In this document: positions 8,703 through 16,952 of the stretch, in pieces
Layout of the letters: the number at the start of each line of letters is the position of its first letter
Numbering within the stretch: position 1 is the stretch's first letter
Source of the DNA: JAWHTC01 sp032586155
GTDB lineage: Bacteria; Pseudomonadota; Alphaproteobacteria; Rhodobacterales; Rhodobacteraceae
Assembly: GCF_032586155.1 (NCBI RefSeq)
Contig: NZ_JAWHTC010000001.1
Span: 1,178,001 to 1,242,000 of the forward strand
Direction of reading: 5' to 3'
DNA: 64,000 nucleotides
The notes under the pieces: model-generated
The model's database searches: none
Told to the model about the DNA's origin: nothing
What the model saw: the letters and a program-made list of their open reading frames with translations, nothing else
Program-made: the position numbers and the translations under genes

Positions 8703-9269
8703 TTATGCCGCCTTGGTCAGTGAGGCTGTTTCCGCCAGCGCGGCCAGAGCGTTGTGTAGCGCCTGCAACTGGACCGGGTCCGACAGGGTTCCCGTCGCGT
8801 TATCGAAATTGTCATAGAACGACGGCACGCTCAGGTGGCCGCGGATGTCGGCGCCGAAGAACGGGGCCGAGGTGATGGCCGCATTCAGAACGCTGGCCGC
8901 TCCGCCTGGTCCCGGCGAAGTGGCCATGACCACCATCGGCTTGTCCTGATAGACCTTGGCGTCGATCCGCGAAGTCCAGTCGAACAGGTTCTTGAAAGCG
9001 GCGGCATAGTGGCCGTTGTGTTCCGCATAGGAGATCATGACCGCATCGGCTGCGGCAATCCGGGCCCGAAAACCATGCGCGGCTGCGGGAATGCCGTCTT
9101 CGGCTTCGCGGTCGGTGGAATAGAGCGCCATTTCAAATTCGTTGATGTCGAGTAGATCGATCTCGACCGAACTGTCGAAATCCGTGCGGTACAAATTGGC
9201 TGCATGGCGCACAAGTGTCTGATTGATCGAGTTGCGGCTGTTGCTGGCGGCGAATGCGAGAAGTTTCAT
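8703..9269 (-). CDS. NADPH-dependent FMN reductase / flavodoxin-fold oxidoreductase
   Basis: A 188-residue cytosolic flavoprotein that reduces FMN or a quinone or azo substrate with NAD(P)H. The fold is seen from KLLAFAASNSRNSINQTL (phosphate-binding loop after the first strand), the AVMISYAEHNGHYAAAFKNLFDW segment that contacts flavin in this family, and MATSPGPGGAASVL. It ends 25 bp from the convergent ketosynthase stop. Single gene with no evident partner. Substrate not predictable. Confidence 0.88.
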   Translation of the reverse strand: MKLLAFAASNSRNSINQTLVRHAANLYRTDFDSSVEIDLLDINEFEMALYSTDREAEDGIPAAAHGFRARIAAADAVMISYAEHNGHYAAAFKNLFDWTSRIDAKVYQDKPMVVMATSPGPGGAASVLNAAITSAPFFGADIRGHLSVPSFYDNFDNATGTLSDPVQLQALHNALAALAETASLTKAA

Positions 9270-9382
9270 GTTTGTTGTCCTTATCCGGGTGTCCTGACCC
9301 GTGATATGGCACTGTTCGATATTTCAGATAACACCCATCCGAGCGCAAATTATGTGCGCATCTGCACAATACGCAATCGACG

Positions 9383-9412
9383 GAAAAAAAGAGGCCGCAT
9401 TTGCATGCGACC
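9383..9412 (-). terminator. Terminator of the IalB-family gene
   Basis: On the minus strand GGTCGCAT, loop GCAA, ATGCGGCC (one G-U pair), then TCTTTTTTT. It lies about 28 bp after the stop of the IalB-family gene. Confidence 0.8.
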
Positions 9413-9440
9413 CCTTCGATGGCTTGCGGTTTTCCCGCGA

Positions 9441-10076
9441 TCAGTTCTGGATCACCGATGCGGCATTGAACCCGGCGGTGAAGCCTTTGAGCGACATCTT
9501 CAGATTGACCTTCTGGTCCGGTGCCAGGGCAGGAACCAAGGTCACCGTGGCGCTGACGCCTTTCTTGAAGGCGGCGATGTCCTGGGCGGTAAATCCGATC
9601 CGGGCATAGCAGCCGACCGGCGAGCAGAAGGCAAAGGGGTAACGCTTGCCCTTGGCGCCATCGATGGCGATGGTCAACTGTGCGGTCAGCAGGGTTTCCA
9701 GCGGCACTGTGATGGTGGCTCCGGCCACGGCCTTGCCGCCCGACGGCAGACGGAAGAAAGCGGCTTCGGCAACGTCCGTGCCCTGTTCATCCTTCAGCAG
9801 TTGATAAAGGTTGCAGGGGTCTTCGCCCTCTTCGACAGGGAAGCACTGCAATTTCCAATCGCCGTGCTCTTCCTTGAAATAAGGTTGTGGAATGGCCGGC
9901 ACGGTATCTTCGCCCATGCTCAGATCCGAGCCGGGATCGTTCGCATCTGTGGTGGCGCTGTCCGTTGCCTCGGCGGTGGCATTGTCTTCGGGTTTAGGTG
10001 TGTCTTCCTGGGCCATGACGGCCGAACCGGCGCCAAGAGCAGCAATCAAGGAAAGAGTGGTGAGAAATCTGGGCAT
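9441..10076 (-). CDS. Invasion-associated locus B (IalB) family periplasmic protein
   Basis: A 211-residue exported protein. It has a signal peptide with cleavage after VMAQ (about residue 22), a low-complexity acidic Ala/Thr/Asp linker to about 60, and an IalB domain with four cysteines: WKLQCFP, DPCNLY and FCSPVGC. The family was named for a Bartonella invasion protein but is widespread and of unknown biochemical function in free-living alphaproteobacteria. It is a single gene with its own terminator. Upstream lies a perfect 7-bp dyad (10175-10181 with 10186-10192) that could be a regulatory site. Confidence 0.85.
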   Translation of the reverse strand: MPRFLTTLSLIAALGAGSAVMAQEDTPKPEDNATAEATDSATTDANDPGSDLSMGEDTVPAIPQPYFKEEHGDWKLQCFPVEEGEDPCNLYQLLKDEQGTDVAEAAFFRLPSGGKAVAGATITVPLETLLTAQLTIAIDGAKGKRYPFAFCSPVGCYARIGFTAQDIAAFKKGVSATVTLVPALAPDQKVNLKMSLKGFTAGFNAASVIQN

Positions 10077-10280
10077 AGTGTTCCCCGTGTTGGATCAGAA
10101 ATAGAAACCTCTCGCGCGATCTAGCATGCACCGCGAGACATGTCAGTGCCAAACCGCCGGTTTGTTGCGCTGCCATGGCAATTTTTTGCCATCGCGGCAA
10201 ATTGAGCAAGAGGCCGGGCCAGGCGCAGTCAAATGGCCGATCGGTCCAGCTTAACGCGCGATGCTCATGCCCAAAACATG

Positions 10281-10343
10281 AAAAAGAGGCCCGAAGGCCT
10301 CTTTCTCGTTTTGCTCCCCGTCGGACTGGCCGACTTATTCATT
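10281..10343 (-). ncRNA. Candidate small RNA 2 (about 60 nt, minus strand)
   Basis: Minus-strand unit with a possible promoter TTGACG (10373-10378), 17-bp spacer, TAGCGT (10350-10355), and a transcript that would hold a GTCGG-loop-CCGAC hairpin (10320-10334) and end in a strong terminator: AAAGAGGCC, UUCG tetraloop, GGCCTCTTTTTC (10281-10304). No credible ORF. It lies directly downstream of a second minus-strand terminator, so it is a separate unit from small RNA 1. Confidence 0.45.
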
Positions 10344-10411
10344 GCCGGAACGCTATGACGTTTATGACGGTGCGTCAACATGCAATTTCAAGGGTTTGCT
10401 GGCCTTTTGGA

Positions 10412-10540
10412 CAAAAAAAGCCGCGCCCGGAGGCGCGGCCAGTCTGACAGGGAGGAAGTCAACCCGGGCACCAAGAGGACATGACCGCCCGGGGTACGAA
10501 TAACACTGGCAGGAAATCCTTAAGTTTGTATTTTCAAACA
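10412..10540 (-). ncRNA. Candidate small RNA 1 with TCCTC-rich loops (minus strand)
   Basis: A terminator with a GC-only stem (GGCCGCGCC, loop TCCG, GGCGCGGC then TTTTTTT, 10440 down to 10412) closes a minus-strand unit that contains no plausible gene. Upstream of it is a second hairpin, CCCGGGC and GCCCGGG (both in 10455-10500), whose loop carries GTCCTCTT, and the single-stranded linker carries CTTCCTCCCTG. Pyrimidine-rich TCCTCC motifs can pair with ribosome-binding sites, as in several alphaproteobacterial small RNA families. The 5' end is not defined; 10540 is a guess. The 62-codon frame here has no ribosome site or protein-like composition. Confidence 0.5.
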
Positions 10541-10569
10541 GACGAAACATTTCGATCGGGGGATCAACC

Positions 10570-12123
10570 TTGGAACATTCGGTATTTGTTGGTGGTGGCG
10601 GAGAAAACTACGGCACCAAGCAGGGGCTGTCTCTGAAATACGCCAACCGGCACGGGTTGATCGCAGGCGCGACCGGCACCGGCAAGACGGTGACCCTGCA
10701 AATTCTGGCCGAGGGGTTTTCCGCCGCCGGCGTTCCGGTGTTCCTTTCGGACGTGAAGGGCGACCTCTCGGGTCTCGCCAAGGCCGGCAGCGAAGGGTTC
10801 AAGCTGCACGGCGCCTTTACCTCGCGCGCCAGCAAGATCGGGTTCGACGATTACATCTATGAGGGCTTCCCGGTGACCTTCTGGGACCTTCTGGGCGAGC
10901 AGGGCCACCCGGTGCGCACCACCGTGGCCGAGATGGGGCCGCTGTTGCTGTCGCGCCTGCTGGAGCTTTCCGAGGCACAAGAGGGGATTCTGAATATTGC
11001 CTTCCGGCTGGCCGACGAAGAGGGCCTGCCGCTTCTGGATCTGAAGGACCTGCAGGCGCTACTTGTCTGGGTCGGCGAAAACCGCGCCGACCTGTCGCTG
11101 CGCTATGGCAATGTCTCGGTGCAATCCATCGGCGCGATCCAGCGCCGCCTGTTGGTGTTGGAAAACCAGGGCGGGGCCAAAATTTTCGGTGAACCGGCGC
11201 TTGATCTCGGCGACATCATGATGAGCGATCAGCACGGCAAGGGCAGGATTAACATCCTGGCCGCGGACAAACTGATGGGCTCGCCCCGGCTTTATGCCAC
11301 CTTCCTGCTCTGGCTGCTGAGCGAGCTGTTCGAGGAACTGCCTGAAGTGGGTGATCCCGACAAACCCAAACTGGTTTTCTTCTTCGACGAGGCGCACCTC
11401 TTGTTTGACGACGCTCCCAAGGCGCTGGTCGACAAGGTGGAACAGGTGGCACGGCTGATCCGATCCAAAGGGGTGGGGGTCTATTTCATCACCCAGAACC
11501 CGGCCGACGTGCCCGAGGATATCCTCGGCCAGCTGGGCAACCGGGTGCAGCACGCGCTGCGTGCCTTTACCGCCCGGGACCGCAAGGAATTGCGCCTCGC
11601 GGCCGAGACCTATCGCGACAACCCGCGGTTAGATATCGAAGACGCCATTCGCGAGGTCGGAGTGGGTGAGGCGGTGACCTCGATGCTGGAGAAAAAGGGG
11701 GTGCCGGGCATGGCGGAACGCACTCTCATTCGCCCGCCGTCCTCACAACTTGGGCCAATCGAGCCGGGTGAACGCGCGGCGCTGATCAACGCCTCACCGA
11801 TTGCCGGGAAATACGAAGAGTTGAAGGACCGCCGCTCGGCCTATGAAATTCTGGCGAAACGCGCGTCGGACGCGGCCGAGGCGGCAGAAGAGGCCGAAGC
11901 CCGCGAAGAAGAAATGGAAGCGCGTGAACGCGAGTACAATGCCGGGCGGCGCTATTCCGGCAGCCGCGTGCCCCGGTCCACGTCCAAATCCACGCGTCGC
12001 AGGTCGCGCAAGGAGGAAAGCTTTGGCGAGGCGCTGACCCGCAACGTGATGAAGGAACTGACCGGCACCACCGGCCGGCGCATTGTAAGGGGCATACTGG
12101 GCGGGCTGTTCAAGGGGCGGTAG
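10570..12123 (+). CDS. yjgR: HerA-like helicase / ATPase, DUF853 (YjgR family)
   Basis: A 517-residue cytosolic P-loop ATPase related to HerA/FtsK DNA-translocation motors. It has Walker A GATGTGKT at 33-40, a Walker B strand KLVFFFDEAHLLFDD at about 260-275 and the sensor segment FITQNPADVPEDILGQLGNRVQHALRAFT. The C-terminal 90 residues are a charged coiled stretch (Ala/Glu/Arg-rich) ending in a short ordered tail. The start is TTG 10570, preceded by GGGGGAT; no ATG gives the conserved N terminus, so the rare start looks real. The cellular role of YjgR is not established; it has been linked by homology to DNA repair or processing. Confidence 0.9.
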   Translation: MEHSVFVGGGGENYGTKQGLSLKYANRHGLIAGATGTGKTVTLQILAEGFSAAGVPVFLSDVKGDLSGLAKAGSEGFKLHGAFTSRASKIGFDDYIYEGFPVTFWDLLGEQGHPVRTTVAEMGPLLLSRLLELSEAQEGILNIAFRLADEEGLPLLDLKDLQALLVWVGENRADLSLRYGNVSVQSIGAIQRRLLVLENQGGAKIFGEPALDLGDIMMSDQHGKGRINILAADKLMGSPRLYATFLLWLLSELFEELPEVGDPDKPKLVFFFDEAHLLFDDAPKALVDKVEQVARLIRSKGVGVYFITQNPADVPEDILGQLGNRVQHALRAFTARDRKELRLAAETYRDNPRLDIEDAIREVGVGEAVTSMLEKKGVPGMAERTLIRPPSSQLGPIEPGERAALINASPIAGKYEELKDRRSAYEILAKRASDAAEAAEEAEAREEEMEAREREYNAGRRYSGSRVPRSTSKSTRRRSRKEESFGEALTRNVMKELTGTTGRRIVRGILGGLFKGR

Positions 12124-12129
12124 AATTTG

Positions 12130-12543
12130 ATGCTCCGAAATCTGATTGCAACAGGCACCCTTGGTTTTGTTGCTGTTCTGGTGCCGGGCGCTCTGGTCTC
12201 CGAACCTTTTGAAACGCCTGAGTTGATAGGAATTTGGGGCGACGACATCAGCTGTGCAGGCAAGCCTTTGATAGAGGGCGGATCCCGTTCTTCTGCCACA
12301 GTTGAAATCAAGCCGGGTTGGATACGCAACGGTGAAGTCTGGTGCCTGATGGATTGGTCTGCGCCCCAGCACCGTGAAGAAGGTTTCTTCATCAATGCCC
12401 ATGCAAGATGCGGTGAAGACGCCCAGCGTGCATGGAGCCTGGGGTTTGCCTTTCAACGGGGAACTGACGCCTCCGAAGACGAATTGATACTGTTGTGGGG
12501 CGATACATTGATCCAAGGCCAATACCGGCGTTGTAACCGGTAG
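12130..12543 (+). CDS. Small secreted protein of unknown function
   Basis: A 137-residue protein with a signal peptide (hydrophobic region about 4-22, cleavage probably near ALVSE) and four cysteines (ISCAGK, WCLMD, RCGED, RRCNR) that could form two disulfides in the periplasm. It starts 6 bp after the YjgR-like gene and may be translated from the same message. The LIGIWG opening of the mature part, found in many small lipocalin-like exported proteins, is the only suggestive motif. I do not recognise a named family. Confidence 0.65.
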   Translation: MLRNLIATGTLGFVAVLVPGALVSEPFETPELIGIWGDDISCAGKPLIEGGSRSSATVEIKPGWIRNGEVWCLMDWSAPQHREEGFFINAHARCGEDAQRAWSLGFAFQRGTDASEDELILLWGDTLIQGQYRRCNR

Positions 12544-12569
12544 GCCTTGGATACGTGTCACACGCTGGT

Positions 12570-13874
12570 TTACTTCTCCGGGATCAACCCGCGCGGGCTG
12601 AATCGCAGCACCAGAAGCAGGATCACGCCCATGGTCAGCAGCCGCATATGCGCCGCCGATTCAAGCAGGTGATCCTTGAGCCAGTAGCCGTCGCTCATGC
12701 CGCTGGTAATGAGCTGCATCAGACCCAGGCCCATCGGTTCGACCTGAACCCAGAGGAACCAGATCAGGAACCCGCCCAGCACCGCGCCGAGGTTGTTGCC
12801 AGACCCGCCGACAATCACCATCACCCAAATGAGGAAGGTAAAGCGCAGCGGCTGGTAGCTGGCCGGGGTTAGCTGACCATCCAGGGTGGTGATCATCGCG
12901 CCGGCAATGCCGCAGACTGCGGAGCCGAGGATGAAGATCTGCAAATGCCGGGCGGTCACGTCCTTGCCCATGGCTTCCGAGGCGATCTCGTTGTCGCGTA
13001 TGGCGCGCATCATCCGGCCCCAGGGGGAATTCAGCGCCCGTTGCGCCATCCAGAAGATGATCGCCAGCACCACGGCAAACAGGATGGCATAAAGCAGTTT
13101 GACATAGAGTGTCGAACTGATCACCGGATCAAGCCCCATCGATGCCGCGCGCTCTACAAAGCCGGGATCATTCTGCAGGTCGATCTCATAAGGAACAGGG
13201 CGGGGCAGGCCCGAGACGTTCTTGACCCCGCGCGCCAGCCAGTCTTCGTTCTTCAGCACGGCAATGATGATCTCGGCAATGCCAAGGGTGGCGATGGCGA
13301 GGTAGTCCGAGCGCAGGCCAAGGGCCGTCTTGCCGATCATCCAGGCGGCCCCGGCGGCCAGAAGGCCCCCAACCGGCCAGGCAATCAGCACTGGCAGGCC
13401 CATCCCACCCAGATAACCCTCGCGCGCCGGGTTCACCGCTTCGACTGCCTCGACGCCGGAATCAAACACCGAGCGGAAGACGAAGAATCCCACCACGAGG
13501 ATCGCGATCATGATCACACTGCGCGACCGCCCTTTGGGCATTTTCATATAGACCAGGATGGTAGAGATGATGGTGGCCGCGCCAAGCGCCAGACCGGCCA
13601 GCACCCGTCCGCCGCCAGCGGCCCAGGCCTCGGGCACGGGGGGCATGGAGATCAGAACCGTGGCCAAACCGCCAAGGGCGACAAAGCCCATGACACCGAC
13701 GTTGAACAGCCCGGCAAAGCCCCATTGCAGGTTGACCCCAAGGGCCATGATCGCGCTGATCAGCCCCATGTTGAGAATGAACAGCGCCGAGTTCCACGAC
13801 TGGACAAAACCGGTGCCCAGGATCAGCAGGGCAACCATGGCGAAGAGAAGGGTGTTTTTCGTGGTCTCGCTCAT
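12570..13874 (-). CDS. livM: Branched-chain amino acid ABC transporter permease LivM
   Basis: A 434-residue inner-membrane permease with about 8-10 hydrophobic spans. The LivM signature SDYLAIATLGIAEII and the cytoplasmic loop RAIRDNEIASEAMGKDVTARHLQIF are present. It pairs with LivH to form the channel for leucine, isoleucine, valine or related amides. It is the last gene of the minus-strand liv operon; its start overlaps the livH stop by 4 bases (13871-13874), which indicates translational coupling. Confidence 0.95.
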   Translation of the reverse strand: MSETTKNTLLFAMVALLILGTGFVQSWNSALFILNMGLISAIMALGVNLQWGFAGLFNVGVMGFVALGGLATVLISMPPVPEAWAAGGGRVLAGLALGAATIISTILVYMKMPKGRSRSVIMIAILVVGFFVFRSVFDSGVEAVEAVNPAREGYLGGMGLPVLIAWPVGGLLAAGAAWMIGKTALGLRSDYLAIATLGIAEIIIAVLKNEDWLARGVKNVSGLPRPVPYEIDLQNDPGFVERAASMGLDPVISSTLYVKLLYAILFAVVLAIIFWMAQRALNSPWGRMMRAIRDNEIASEAMGKDVTARHLQIFILGSAVCGIAGAMITTLDGQLTPASYQPLRFTFLIWVMVIVGGSGNNLGAVLGGFLIWFLWVQVEPMGLGLMQLITSGMSDGYWLKDHLLESAAHMRLLTMGVILLLVLRFSPRGLIPEK

Positions 13875-14881
13875 ACCGATTGCCCCTTGAATAGGCCCGT
13901 AGGCTTGAACAGCAGAACGATCAGCAGGATGCAGAAGCTGACCGCGAATTTGTAGTCGGTGGACAGAAGCTGTGCCAGCTCGTCCGGCGCCATGGTGTCA
14001 GGCAGGGCATGGCCCAGAACCTTTTTCCAGGCATAGGTGATGATCACCTCGGAAAACGCGATGACAAATCCGCCGGCAATCGCGCCCAGCGGATTGCCCA
14101 AACCACCAACGATGGCGCTGGCGAAGATCGGCAGCAGTAGCATGAAATAGACAAACGGCTTGAAGCTCTTGTCGAGCCCGTAAAGCGTGCCGGCGATGGT
14201 GGCGAGGCCGGCGACGATCATCCAGGTAATTAACACCACGCGTTCGGGGTTGATGCCGGATAACAGCGCCAGATCCTCGTTGTCTGAATAAGCCCGCATC
14301 GACTTGCCGGTACGGGTGCGATTGAGGAACCAGAACAGCGCCGCAACCACCACCACTGCGGTGATCACGGTGATCCCCTGGGTGGTCTTGAATGCCAGGC
14401 CTTCTTTCAAACCGGTCAGCGCCTTGAACTCGCGCACCGAGATGATGAAGCGCTCGCCATCGGTGAACTTCTGATCCTGCGGTCCGACGATGAATCGCAC
14501 CAGCCCGTTCATGATGAACATCACGCCCATGGACACGATCACCAGGATCACCGGCTTGGCTTTTTGCGCCCTGTAGAAGCGGTAAACCGTTCGGTCGGTC
14601 AGCAAGAGCAGGGCGATACAGCCCAGTATCCCGAAGGGCAGCGCGATGAGTGCTGTCGGCAACGGTCCCAGCGACAGGCCCATCGACTGGAACCACCAGG
14701 TGAACAGCATCGTCACCATCGCGCCAAAGGCCATCGTATCGCCATGGGCAAAGTTCGAGAACCGCAGGATGCCATAGATCATGGTCACCCCGAGCGCGCC
14801 CAATGCCAGTTGGCTGCCATAGACAATGGCCGGGATCAGCACGAAGTTTGAAAGCGCCACGAAGGCGTTTAAAAGGTCCAT
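13871..14881 (-). CDS. livH: Branched-chain amino acid ABC transporter permease LivH
   Basis: A 336-residue inner-membrane permease. The N-terminal span contains ALGALGVTMIYGILRFSNFAHGD, a hallmark of LivH, and the coupling loop SDNEDLALLSGINPERV is present. An open frame extends upstream to 15139, but the start at ATG 14881 is preferred because the earlier part overlaps the upstream secreted-protein gene and is not membrane-like. Fifty-two bases separate it from that gene, the widest gap inside the operon apart from livK-livG. Some LivH proteins carry amides or short peptides, so substrate is not certain. Confidence 0.95.
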   Translation of the reverse strand: MDLLNAFVALSNFVLIPAIVYGSQLALGALGVTMIYGILRFSNFAHGDTMAFGAMVTMLFTWWFQSMGLSLGPLPTALIALPFGILGCIALLLLTDRTVYRFYRAQKAKPVILVIVSMGVMFIMNGLVRFIVGPQDQKFTDGERFIISVREFKALTGLKEGLAFKTTQGITVITAVVVVAALFWFLNRTRTGKSMRAYSDNEDLALLSGINPERVVLITWMIVAGLATIAGTLYGLDKSFKPFVYFMLLLPIFASAIVGGLGNPLGAIAGGFVIAFSEVIITYAWKKVLGHALPDTMAPDELAQLLSTDYKFAVSFCILLIVLLFKPTGLFKGQSV

Positions 14882-14933
14882 TATTTCGCTACTCCACGTT
14901 TCCCGGTTGCTGGGGTGAACATCTGTATTTGCA

Positions 14934-15317
14934 TCACTCGGTTCCCTCCACACATTGCCCGCGATAAAGCATCTGGTCCTTGCCCTTGTGGGCCTGCGCG
15001 TCAGGGCGCGAGACAAGATAGTTGAACCGCCCGTTCTCCTGAATGCGCATCTGGTTTTCGATGCCGTCCTCGGTGGTGAACATGATCGCGGTGACGTTAT
15101 GCAGGCCCAAAACGCTGCCGGTGCCCATTCTCTCGCCATCCAGCAGGATCGTCGCCTTGGTCACGTTCTCCGCCGCATGAAGATGCAGCATGATGCGGCC
15201 CTCCGCAGGCTGGCAATTGTCCGATGTCACGGTGCAGGTCTCTTCCACCTGGCAATAAGGCTCTGCCGCCAGCGCGGGCAGGGGAAGCAGGGCGAAGGTC
15301 AGGATCAGGCCACGCAT
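14934..15317 (-). CDS. Small secreted four-cysteine protein A of the liv operon
   Basis: A 127-residue exported protein: signal peptide to about residue 18 (ALAAEP), then cysteines at 22, 28, 35 and 122 (C-x5-C-x6-C, then a long beta-rich segment and YRGQC near the end). Three other genes in this operon share that spacing. Its ATG overlaps the stop of the preceding gene by one base (TGATG), so it is translationally coupled, and livH follows 52 bp later. It is predicted to be periplasmic and disulfide-bonded. I know no named family. A role with the Liv substrate-binding protein or in periplasmic trapping is a hypothesis from position only. Confidence 0.75.
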   Translation of the reverse strand: MRGLILTFALLPLPALAAEPYCQVEETCTVTSDNCQPAEGRIMLHLHAAENVTKATILLDGERMGTGSVLGLHNVTAIMFTTEDGIENQMRIQENGRFNYLVSRPDAQAHKGKDQMLYRGQCVEGTE

Positions 15318-15664
15318 CAGAATGCCCCCTTGCAGGTGCCGAGATAGGAAATCACCTCGGGGCCGGAATTGTTATGTGTTGTAAACCTCGCACCGGTCGG
15401 GGTCAGTGAAAGCATGTATTCCGCTCCGGCCCCGGTGGCGAACATGGTTGTCAGATTCCGCGCTTCCTTGACCGCAACGATTTGAAGATCGCCATAATCA
15501 GTAGTGATCGCCTTGTCCTCGATATTCACTTCGATGTTGAAACCGGTGCTGTTGCACCCCTCGGCCTCGTAACATTCGGTGGTGAAGGCACACCCAAATG
15601 CCAAGGCTTGCGTGGCAGAGCCGACGCCCATGATCAGGCCGAAAACTGCCGCGCGTCTGTTCAT
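15317..15664 (-). CDS. Small secreted four-cysteine protein B of the liv operon
   Basis: A 115-residue exported protein starting at ATG 15664, which overlaps the stop of protein C by one base (TAATG). Signal peptide to about 22 (QALAFG). Cysteines at 25, 31, 37 and 111 repeat the C-x5-C-x5-C plus C-terminal Cys layout, and the end YLGTC matches the YRGQC, STGRC and YLGQC ends of its relatives. The rest of the chain is divergent. Six residues of in-frame sequence before the chosen start belong to the neighbouring gene. Function unknown; periplasmic location is inferred. Confidence 0.75.
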   Translation of the reverse strand: MNRRAAVFGLIMGVGSATQALAFGCAFTTECYEAEGCNSTGFNIEVNIEDKAITTDYGDLQIVAVKEARNLTTMFATGAGAEYMLSLTPTGARFTTHNNSGPEVISYLGTCKGAF

Positions 15665-16101
15665 TACCACGACCCAGTGCAACGGCCGGTGCTGGACATG
15701 CCAAATGCCTTCGAACCAGTCTTGCCGTGGAAGGACAAGACATAGGCCTGGTCAGCGCGAATCGAAATAAAGCCAAACGAATCTGAATCGGCTGCAATCT
15801 TCGTCAAAATAGCGGTGTTGTCGTCGGTGACGGCAATTATCTTCATCCTATCAGGAGGTTCGTCGCTTCGGATTTCTCCGTTTTCAAGCCGGTAGATTTC
15901 TGCGTCATTACCGCCAACGTGCCGCACCTGGAAGGGGCCGCCGCCGTATTTAAGATCGCATGTCCCAATGGACAGGCAGGCCTCTTCGGGGGTGCAGTAC
16001 AAATCGGCCACGGCAGGTGCCGCACCGGCCAGCAATGCGACAGAAAATGCCATAACCGGGGTCATGGATCGGGTCACGTCTTTCATCAAAGCCTGTACCA
16101 T
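15664..16101 (-). CDS. Small secreted four-cysteine protein C of the liv operon
   Basis: A 145-residue exported protein immediately after livF. A GGGAGG ribosome site (16108-16113) inside the end of livF is spaced best for ATG 16101; ATG 16107, overlapping the livF stop as ATGA, and ATG 16086 are alternatives. Signal peptide to about 32 (PAVADL). Cysteines at 36, 42, 48 and 141 give the same pattern as proteins A, B and D (YCTPEEAC, then GTC, and STGRC at the end). The middle region is rich in strand-forming residues. Unknown function; see the finding on this family. Confidence 0.75.
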   Translation of the reverse strand: MVQALMKDVTRSMTPVMAFSVALLAGAAPAVADLYCTPEEACLSIGTCDLKYGGGPFQVRHVGGNDAEIYRLENGEIRSDEPPDRMKIIAVTDDNTAILTKIAADSDSFGFISIRADQAYVLSFHGKTGSKAFGMSSTGRCTGSW

Positions 16102-16103
16102 CC

Positions 16104-16943
16104 TCATCCTCCCAGAAAACTTGCACGCACTTCCGGGTCGGCCAGAAGTTCCTTTCCGGTCCCGGTGTGGGCATTGCGGCCCTGGACCAGCACGTAGCCC
16201 CGGTCGGCGATCTCCAGCGCCTGGCGGGCGTTCTGTTCCACCATCAGAACCGGCAATCCGGTGCGGGCCACCTCGATGATCCGGTCAAACAGCTCGTCCA
16301 TCACGATCGGGCTTACGCCCGCGGTGGGCTCATCCAGCATCAACACTTTGGGCTCGGTCATCAGGGCGCGACCAACGGCGACTTGTTGGCGCTGGCCGCC
16401 CGACAGTTCGCCCGCGGCCTGGGACCGCTTGTCGCGCAGGATCGGGAACAGCTCGTAAACCTGTTCCATCGTCTCGGAGTAATCATCGGTGCGGATGAAG
16501 GCACCCATTTCAAGGTTCTCTTCGACCGTCATCGAGGTAAAGATGTTCTGGGTCTGAGGGACAAATCCCATGCCTTTTTGTACCCGCGCCTGCGGGGTGA
16601 GGTTGGAAATATCCTCGCCATCCAGCAGCACCCGACCCTGACGCAGGTTCAGCATGCCAAACGCCGCCTTCATCGCCGTCGATTTACCGGCGCCGTTGGG
16701 GCCAACGATCACGGCGATTTCGCCCGGGTTCACCGCGATGGTGCAATCATGCAGGATGTCCGGCCCGTTCTTGCCGTACCCGCCGGTCATGGCCTCGCCG
16801 ATCAGGAAGGGATGCTCGCCACCGACCGCATGGGCGCGGTTGTTTTGACCCTCGGGCAGGCGCGGCGCGGTGCTGCCGCCCTTGGGGTTGGTGATGGTCG
16901 CGTCCTTGTTGCCGCGGTCGTCCTGGTAGGGATTGTCGCTCAT
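16104..16943 (-). CDS. livF: Branched-chain amino acid ABC transporter ATPase LivF
   Basis: A 279-residue ATPase subunit that powers the LivHM channel on the cytosolic side. Walker A GPNGAGKST (about 79-87), signature LSGGQRQQ, Walker B VLMLDEPTAG and the switch His region (MVEQNARQALEIADRGYVL, typical LivF with no classic H-loop His) are present. It carries about 45 extra N-terminal residues, polar and probably unordered, compared with ordinary LivF of about 235 residues; they start at the only upstream ATG and belong to the same frame. It lies between secreted proteins D and C, with a 9-bp gap to D. Confidence 0.95.
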   Translation of the reverse strand: MSDNPYQDDRGNKDATITNPKGGSTAPRLPEGQNNRAHAVGGEHPFLIGEAMTGGYGKNGPDILHDCTIAVNPGEIAVIVGPNGAGKSTAMKAAFGMLNLRQGRVLLDGEDISNLTPQARVQKGMGFVPQTQNIFTSMTVEENLEMGAFIRTDDYSETMEQVYELFPILRDKRSQAAGELSGGQRQQVAVGRALMTEPKVLMLDEPTAGVSPIVMDELFDRIIEVARTGLPVLMVEQNARQALEIADRGYVLVQGRNAHTGTGKELLADPEVRASFLGG

Positions 16944-16952
16944 GTCGTTACC

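Noticed and set aside
10362..10550. 62-codon minus-strand frame in the small RNA region
   Set aside because: No ribosome site, and it overlaps the strong terminator stem; the non-coding reading explains the segment better.
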